The notes beneath the pieces are model-generated. The model ran no database searches, had not been told where the DNA came from, and worked only from the letters and a program-made list of their open reading frames with translations. 64,000 nt of DNA from Phycisphaeraceae bacterium (lineage in GTDB: Bacteria > Planctomycetota > Phycisphaerae > Phycisphaerales > UBA1924): the NCBI GenBank assembly GCA_019454185.1, contig CP075368.1:1364001-1428000 (forward strand), read 5' to 3'. The translations under genes were made by a program, and so were the position numbers. Shown piece by piece: positions 59,671-64,000 of this stretch (the first letter of the stretch is position 1; every line of letters begins with the position of its first letter).

Positions 59671-61911
59671 ATGATTCGCCAAGCACACCCGAGCCAAACA
59701 ATGGCCGACGCTGCCACTGCGCAGGATTTCTTCGCCACCCTCGAGCCGCGCACACTCTTCTCCACCGCCGCAGACTTCGCCGGCATCGGCCTCGCGTGGC
59801 AACGCACCGGAAGCAACTCACCGACATTCACGCCGTACATCATCGAGGGCACGGTCTCTCCGAACGACGCGGCGACCGGCTCATTCTGGAGAGCCGGAAC
59901 CACCGGAAGAGTCTCCGACGGCGGCCTCTACTTCAACAGCATCCGACGACTCAACGATGGTCGATACGAGCGGCCCGGCGCGAGTGGCGTCCTGCGTGAC
60001 TCCTTCGAAGAAACGAACGGCTCCCAGTTCCTCACCCGAGACGGGTTTCCGGTCGGATGGTGGTTCGGAGACTACGGCTCAAACCGAGGGCAAGAGGCCG
60101 AGTACCTCATCCAGAGACACGCGGACGGCGTCAATCCCGAAACGAAGCTCGACGGCTCGTGGCGTTTCTCCATGCTCGCCATCAACGGATCAAACGGTGA
60201 GACCTCGAACATCAGCGGCACACTCAACATCGACTCCGAGATCGATCGCATCACCTGGACCGGAAACGTCGGCACCGTGCCTCGCACACGCAGCGACATC
60301 GACTCGATCTCCAGCCGGGGCCTGATCGTCACAGACCAGGGCGAATACTTCTACCTTTCCGCCGATGCCAACACGCTCGTCTTCGCGGACATGCGCACCA
60401 GCGACAATCTCGTCTATATCGGCATCGCGATCAGAACACCCGCCGAGATCAGCACCAGCGACCTCCACGGCAACTACCTGCTCGCTTGGACCCTCGGCGG
60501 CAATGTCTCCTCGAACGGAAGCGTCCAGTACCTCCAGCGTGCGCTCACACTCGAACCCGACGGCGATTACAAGATCTACGATCTCGACGAATACGACGAT
60601 GGAAAGCGCAACGTCCTCGAACGCGGGTTCTGGCGCATCGACAGCGGGAACCTCGTCCTCGAACGACGCGGCACAAGCACCACCTTCTACTACAGGTTCA
60701 GAATCGGAACCGGCGGTGACACCCTCATCGGGCTCTCGATCCTGAGCGGCACATCTCTCACCGCCATCGGCGGCATCGCCTCACGCGACACCTCAAACCT
60801 CCCGCCGCCTCCCACGCCCGTGATCTCCATCCCCAGCATGGACTCGCTCGGCCGCCCCGTCGTCTTCACCTCGCGCACCGACCAGGCCTGGTACGTCGCC
60901 GACATCGTTGCCAAGTCCGGAGGTCCGACACCGACGGGCGAACTCAAGGTCTGGATCGATCCGAAGAACAGCCGCCCATACGCCGCGGCAACCTCCGCAA
61001 GCGGCCTCGTCCTCTACAGCGAACTCTCAAACGGCCAGTGGACATACCGCCTGCTCGCAAACGATCTCTCGAACGGACCAGCGCTCACGCGGTCTCTGAC
61101 GTACCTCATCACGCCTTCCGGACAGGTCAACCTCTTCGGCCTGAATGACCAGGGCCAGGTCATCCGCTACTGGCAGAACGGAAACACGAACAGTTCCGGC
61201 GCTTACCTCTATTCCGCGAGCAACCTCTCCGCGAATCAACTCGAACCCAGATCACTCCCAACACCGGCCTACACAGGCGGGCTCGAGGCATACACAACAC
61301 CATGGGGCGGGCTCAACGTCGCAGGAATCGACACAACCGGACGCATCTGGACGGTCTGGTGGGCTCCGGGCCAGACACGCTGGTTTGTCTCCAATCTGAG
61401 CGCAATCGCCAAGACTGCCCCACTCTCGGGCGACATCACCGCCTTCGTCTCCCCGTGGAACGGAATCAACATCGTCGGCGTCAACTCGCTCGGCCAGCTG
61501 GTCTCGACGTGGTGGTCACCCGGCTCGGGCGGCACATGGAAGCGAGCAAACTTCACGAGCAGCACGCTCGGCCCCACTGTGAGCAACACAACGCTGAGCG
61601 GCTTCTACATCAGCCCCACGCAAGGACTCAACATCGCCGCCCTCGACGCCACAACCGGAGATGTCATCCTCTACTGGTGGAACGTCTCACGCACAGGTCT
61701 CGGGTGGACATACACAAACCTCACATCCGCGACCAACGCGACCGGTGCCGGGCGCATCGCCGATTCACTCCATGGCTTGGAGGGCTCGGACGGCTCCGTG
61801 AACGTCTTCGGTCGAAACGCCGGCGCATCGACGCTCCGCTACTCCGTCAACGGGTCGATCACCGGCTCATGGCAGATCCAGAACCTCAGCTCGATCTCGA
61901 CCGTCGAGTAA
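59671..61911 (+). CDS. Exported protein with LEPR-type N-terminal motif and lectin-like C-terminal repeats
   Basis: A 746-residue protein starting at 59671, which has AGAGG nine bases upstream (59662 is an alternative). The N-terminus has FFATLEPRTLFS, a motif common near the start of planctomycete exported proteins and thought to serve export; no classical signal peptide is present. Residues about 30-380 form an uncharacterised beta-rich domain. From about residue 395 to the end there are repeated blades: NVAGIDTTGRIWTVWWAPG, NIVGVNSLGQLVSTWWSPG, NIAALDATTGDVILYWWN and NVFGRNAGASTLRYS, a pattern like fucose- or glycan-binding beta-propellers. Binding specificity is unknown. Confidence 0.72.
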   Translation: MIRQAHPSQTMADAATAQDFFATLEPRTLFSTAADFAGIGLAWQRTGSNSPTFTPYIIEGTVSPNDAATGSFWRAGTTGRVSDGGLYFNSIRRLNDGRYERPGASGVLRDSFEETNGSQFLTRDGFPVGWWFGDYGSNRGQEAEYLIQRHADGVNPETKLDGSWRFSMLAINGSNGETSNISGTLNIDSEIDRITWTGNVGTVPRTRSDIDSISSRGLIVTDQGEYFYLSADANTLVFADMRTSDNLVYIGIAIRTPAEISTSDLHGNYLLAWTLGGNVSSNGSVQYLQRALTLEPDGDYKIYDLDEYDDGKRNVLERGFWRIDSGNLVLERRGTSTTFYYRFRIGTGGDTLIGLSILSGTSLTAIGGIASRDTSNLPPPPTPVISIPSMDSLGRPVVFTSRTDQAWYVADIVAKSGGPTPTGELKVWIDPKNSRPYAAATSASGLVLYSELSNGQWTYRLLANDLSNGPALTRSLTYLITPSGQVNLFGLNDQGQVIRYWQNGNTNSSGAYLYSASNLSANQLEPRSLPTPAYTGGLEAYTTPWGGLNVAGIDTTGRIWTVWWAPGQTRWFVSNLSAIAKTAPLSGDITAFVSPWNGINIVGVNSLGQLVSTWWSPGSGGTWKRANFTSSTLGPTVSNTTLSGFYISPTQGLNIAALDATTGDVILYWWNVSRTGLGWTYTNLTSATNATGAGRIADSLHGLEGSDGSVNVFGRNAGASTLRYSVNGSITGSWQIQNLSSISTVE

Positions 61912-61996
61912 TCCCGAACGGATGCCCGCTCGACACACGGACGGTCATCGCTCGTCTTGTGCGGCTCCCGCGATATGGCCGATATGGTTGATCCTC

Positions 61997-62022
61997 AACG
62001 GGATGACCCGTTTCTCCCGTTG
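61997..62022 (+). promoter_or_regulatory. Two mutually exclusive hairpins upstream of the DUF368 gene
   Basis: AACGGG (61997-62002) can pair with CCCGTT at 62007-62012 (four-base loop) or with an identical CCCGTT at 62016-62021, the second giving a longer CAACGGGA/TCCCGTTG stem. The region ends six bases before the ribosome-binding site AAAGGA. It could be an attenuator-like switch or the terminator of the upstream gene; no T run follows. Confidence 0.4.
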
Positions 62023-62042
62023 ATCCCGAAAGGACCTTGACC

Positions 62043-63101
62043 ATGCCCGGCCATGCTGAACCCCAGGAGCCAACCACCTCGTCACAGGGCTCAGCCACTG
62101 CCGGAGATGCACAAGACCGACGCCCGACGGCATCCGAAGCGATTCGACTCGGCGTCGGCGGCATGATGATGGGGCTCGCCAACCTCGTACCCGGTATCTC
62201 CGGTGGGACGATGCTCGTCGCAGTCGGCGTCTACCGAAACTTCATCGACGCCGTGGCGAGTGTCTCAAGAGGGCGGCTTACTCAGCGTGTCGTGTTGACG
62301 CTGGGCATCGTCGCAACGATGGCGATCATCTCGATCGGCGCATTCGCCTCGCTGATCGCGTTCAGTCTGAGCACCTTTCGCTGGGGCATGTACAGCATGT
62401 TCATAGGACTCACACTCGGCGGAGCGCCCCTGCTGATCAGACTCACACGCCCATGGAACACGGCCGCGTGGATAGGGCTCATCCTCGGCCTCACTTCCAT
62501 GATCGCACTCGTGTGGATCCAGGCCGGGGAACCCGCAGCAAACGCATCAACATCCAGCGGCGTGCTCATGCTCGTGCTCGCCTCCGCGGCTGGCGCAAGC
62601 GCAATGATCCTCCCAGGCGTCAGCGGCGCGTACCTGCTCCTCCTGCTCGGTCAGTACGACCAGATCATCACGGCTGTCAAGGACTTCATCAGTGCGGGTC
62701 TGAAGGGCGACATCTCAGGCGTCATGGCGCAGATGAACGTCCTGATCCCGGTCGGCATCGGCGTGCTCTTCGGGATTGTTGCCGTCTCAAACATCTTGAA
62801 AATCCTGCTCGCCAAGGCCGAGCGTGCCACACTCGGATTCTTGCTCGGCCTGTTGCTCGCCGCCCCCGCCGGGCTCTACCCGTTCCAAGAGGGCGTGCCG
62901 CCGAAGGTCGGTGAAGTCTTCAAGGGCGAGGCCGTCACGGAAGCAAACGTCGAGACATTCGCAGCGCCCGCCTACGCCAAGAACTGGACACTTCGGACAT
63001 TCAAGCCCGCACCCACGCAGATCACTGGCAGCGTCGCGCTGGTCGGCCTTGGCTTCGCGATGACCATGGCCCTGACGCTCCTCGACCGCAAGAAGCATTG
63101 A
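62043..63101 (+). CDS. DUF368 polyprenyl-phosphate transporter
   Basis: A 352-residue polytopic protein of the DUF368 family, members of which (PopT) return undecaprenyl phosphate to the inner face of the membrane. The family signature is at the start: GGMMMGLANLVPGISGGTM, repeated inside out later as AMILPGVSGAYLLLLLGQYD, showing the internal duplication of the family. About eight or nine helices are present. AAAGGA lies eight bases before the ATG at 62043. It fits with the WecA-type transferase and O-antigen-ligase-like gene, which both consume the same lipid carrier. Confidence 0.88.
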   Translation: MPGHAEPQEPTTSSQGSATAGDAQDRRPTASEAIRLGVGGMMMGLANLVPGISGGTMLVAVGVYRNFIDAVASVSRGRLTQRVVLTLGIVATMAIISIGAFASLIAFSLSTFRWGMYSMFIGLTLGGAPLLIRLTRPWNTAAWIGLILGLTSMIALVWIQAGEPAANASTSSGVLMLVLASAAGASAMILPGVSGAYLLLLLGQYDQIITAVKDFISAGLKGDISGVMAQMNVLIPVGIGVLFGIVAVSNILKILLAKAERATLGFLLGLLLAAPAGLYPFQEGVPPKVGEVFKGEAVTEANVETFAAPAYAKNWTLRTFKPAPTQITGSVALVGLGFAMTMALTLLDRKKH

Positions 63102-63181
63102 CGTGCTTCGCGGCACGATCCAGCGCGCAACCAATGGGCGCAACAGGACTCGAAGAACCCCAAGATTCACGCGGAAAAGCG

Positions 63182-63523
63182 ATGGCTCGGACGTCCGGCG
63201 GCGCAGAATCCGGCGCACTTGGACCCGATTCCGCCCCGTCCAGCCCCGAGAGACACCCCGACGCCCATCGTGCGGCACGCTCGACCGGCTCCACCCCGCA
63301 CGCCCGAGACCACGCCCCAAGGATCCCCGCTGGCGCGTCCGACGCCCCCGCCCCAGCCGCTGACACCCTCCGCCAGTTCGACGCCCACCGGCCCGACTCC
63401 ACGCTCGCCCCTTCAACCCCCACCGACCCGGACCTCGCCCGCGTGGTCGGAGCGTGGGCCGACCTCCCCCCCGCACTCCGCGCTGGCATCCTGGCGATGA
63501 TCGAAGCGGCTCGCCTGAACTGA
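63182..63523 (+). pseudogene. Short proline/alanine-rich frame with recombinase-like tail
   Basis: A 113-residue open frame (start uncertain, 63182 chosen). Most of it is low-complexity Pro/Ala/Ser/Asp sequence, but the end, ARVVGAWADLPPALRAGIL, matches what I remember of the C-terminal tails of planctomycete tyrosine recombinases. It may be the remnant of an integrase, or a real short protein. The catalytic arginine, histidine and tyrosine motifs of integrases are absent. It lies between a core envelope gene and the start of a restriction system. Confidence 0.4.
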
Positions 63524-63719
63524 AGGGAATCCCTGCCCAATGTTCCAGTCTGATACTCGGGCAAGGCAGCGCTGCAACGCGCGCACACGCCCCACACCAG
63601 CGAGCTCGCGCGTTTGCGCTTGCGCAAGAAGCAGCACCCAATGCACGCACAGACCCAACGGGTCGCGACACCCTACCATCCAGTTGACTTGCTCTGGCCT
63701 GACTTCCACTCGGCTCCGT

Positions 63720-63747
63720 TTGGTGCGGTCTGATTATCGGCTAGACT
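63720..63747 (+). promoter_or_regulatory. Candidate promoter for the HsdR gene
   Basis: TTGGTG (63720-63725) and TAGACT (63742-63747) are 16 bases apart. The -10-like box ends 12 bases before the ATG, so the message would have almost no leader. The rest of 63524-63759 shows no gene. Confidence 0.4.
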
Positions 63748-63759
63748 GTCTTCCGGAGC

Positions 63760-64000
63760 ATGCTGAAACGAACCCTTACCGAGACCGAGATCTGCGACCA
63801 GTTCATCACCCCCGCCCTCGTCAAGGCGGGCTGGGAACACGGGGTGCAGATCCGCCGCGAGTACACGTTCACCGATGGCCAGGTCATCGTCCGCGGCAAG
63901 CTGGCCAAACGCGGCGACCGCAAACGGGCCGACTACATCCTCCAACACCACGCCCGAATCCCCTTGGCCGTCATCGAAGCCAAGGACAACACCCACTCCG
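63760..64000 (+). CDS. hsdR: Type I restriction enzyme R subunit, N-terminal fragment
   Basis: The first 80 codons of a restriction subunit; the gene continues past the right edge. TETEICDQFITPALVKAGWE and IPLAVIEAKDN match the start of the HSDR_N nuclease domain: the aspartate (in KRADYIL) and the E-x-K (in IEAKD) are the catalytic nuclease residues. The family cuts DNA when it lacks the matching methylation and needs HsdM and HsdS, which should lie further right. It sits beside a possible integrase remnant, which suggests a mobile or defence region. Confidence 0.85.
   Translation, partial: MLKRTLTETEICDQFITPALVKAGWEHGVQIRREYTFTDGQVIVRGKLAKRGDRKRADYILQHHARIPLAVIEAKDNTHS

Noticed and set aside
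63092..63109. GAAGCA/TGCTTC hairpin after the DUF368 gene as a terminator
   Set aside because: Only six base pairs and followed by GC-rich sequence rather than a T run.

Overview
The window is high-G+C, gene-dense DNA from one bacterial chromosome. It looks like a member of the Planctomycetota, most probably class Phycisphaerae. The indications are several independent hallmarks: prepilin-type proteins with the FTLIELLVVI cleavage signal, dockerin-like C-termini on secreted proteins, a C-terminal PEP-CTERM-like anchor of the PAPGALAL...GRRRR type, an N-terminal LEPRTLFS export-type motif, a C-di-GMP toolkit with HD-GYP and PilZ proteins, and an RNase Y. The class assignment is inference from family knowledge, not from a marker-gene tree. 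No rRNA, tRNA, CRISPR array or insertion sequence was recognised.

Region 1 (1-12.7 kb) reads as an alpha-glucan uptake and breakdown locus. It holds a GH13 amylase running off the left edge, a divergent GH31 alpha-glucosidase, a secreted protein made of two tandem CBM48-like plus esterase-like halves (the first half lacks the nucleophile), a ribose-type (CUT2) ABC importer (permease, lipoprotein binding protein, ATPase), a prepilin-type protein and a second secreted GH13 enzyme with a complete catalytic triad. A long secreted dockerin-tailed protein follows (12.9-14.9 kb), then an alcohol-dehydrogenase-like MDR protein and a uridine-kinase-like P-loop kinase.

Region 2 (16.7-24.6 kb) is a tightly packed minus-strand operon: sugar-binding lipoprotein, CUT2 permease, bifunctional L-fucokinase/GDP-fucose pyrophosphorylase (fkp), an N6-adenine DNA methyltransferase without an obvious nuclease, and a nitrilase-family amidase. 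A rhamnose/fucose-type mutarotase diverges from its promoter. The natural reading is import of L-fucose (or a relative) and direct activation to a nucleotide sugar rather than catabolism. The importer has no ATPase of its own here and may borrow the one in region 1.

Region 3 (24.6-47.5 kb) carries housekeeping and envelope genes: an M14 carboxypeptidase with dockerin-like tail, RNase Y, a PilZ protein, the translationally coupled scpB-lipoprotein-DUF58-transglutaminase operon, a response regulator coupled to an HD-GYP phosphodiesterase, prolyl oligopeptidase, an ABC ATPase next to a large membrane protein, an M20 peptidase, a PEP-CTERM protein, a second prepilin-type protein and an endonuclease/exonuclease/phosphatase-family protein.

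Region 4 (47.5-63.1 kb) is mostly on the plus strand: ispH and rlmN (coupled), a membrane protein, a WecA/MraY-type glycosyl-1-phosphate transferase coupled to a large O-antigen-ligase-type protein, fusA with a long structured leader, a PAS/LuxR-type regulator, adk, a DUF481 outer-membrane protein, a secreted protein with lectin-like repeats and a DUF368 polyprenyl-phosphate transporter. The polyprenol-using and polyprenol-recycling genes, together with the GDP-fucose operon, suggest an envelope glycan programme.

Region 5 (63.1-64 kb) changes character: a short proline- and alanine-rich reading frame that ends like the tail of a planctomycete recombinase, then the first 80 codons of a type I restriction subunit (HsdR). 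This may be the left edge of a defence island continuing beyond the window.
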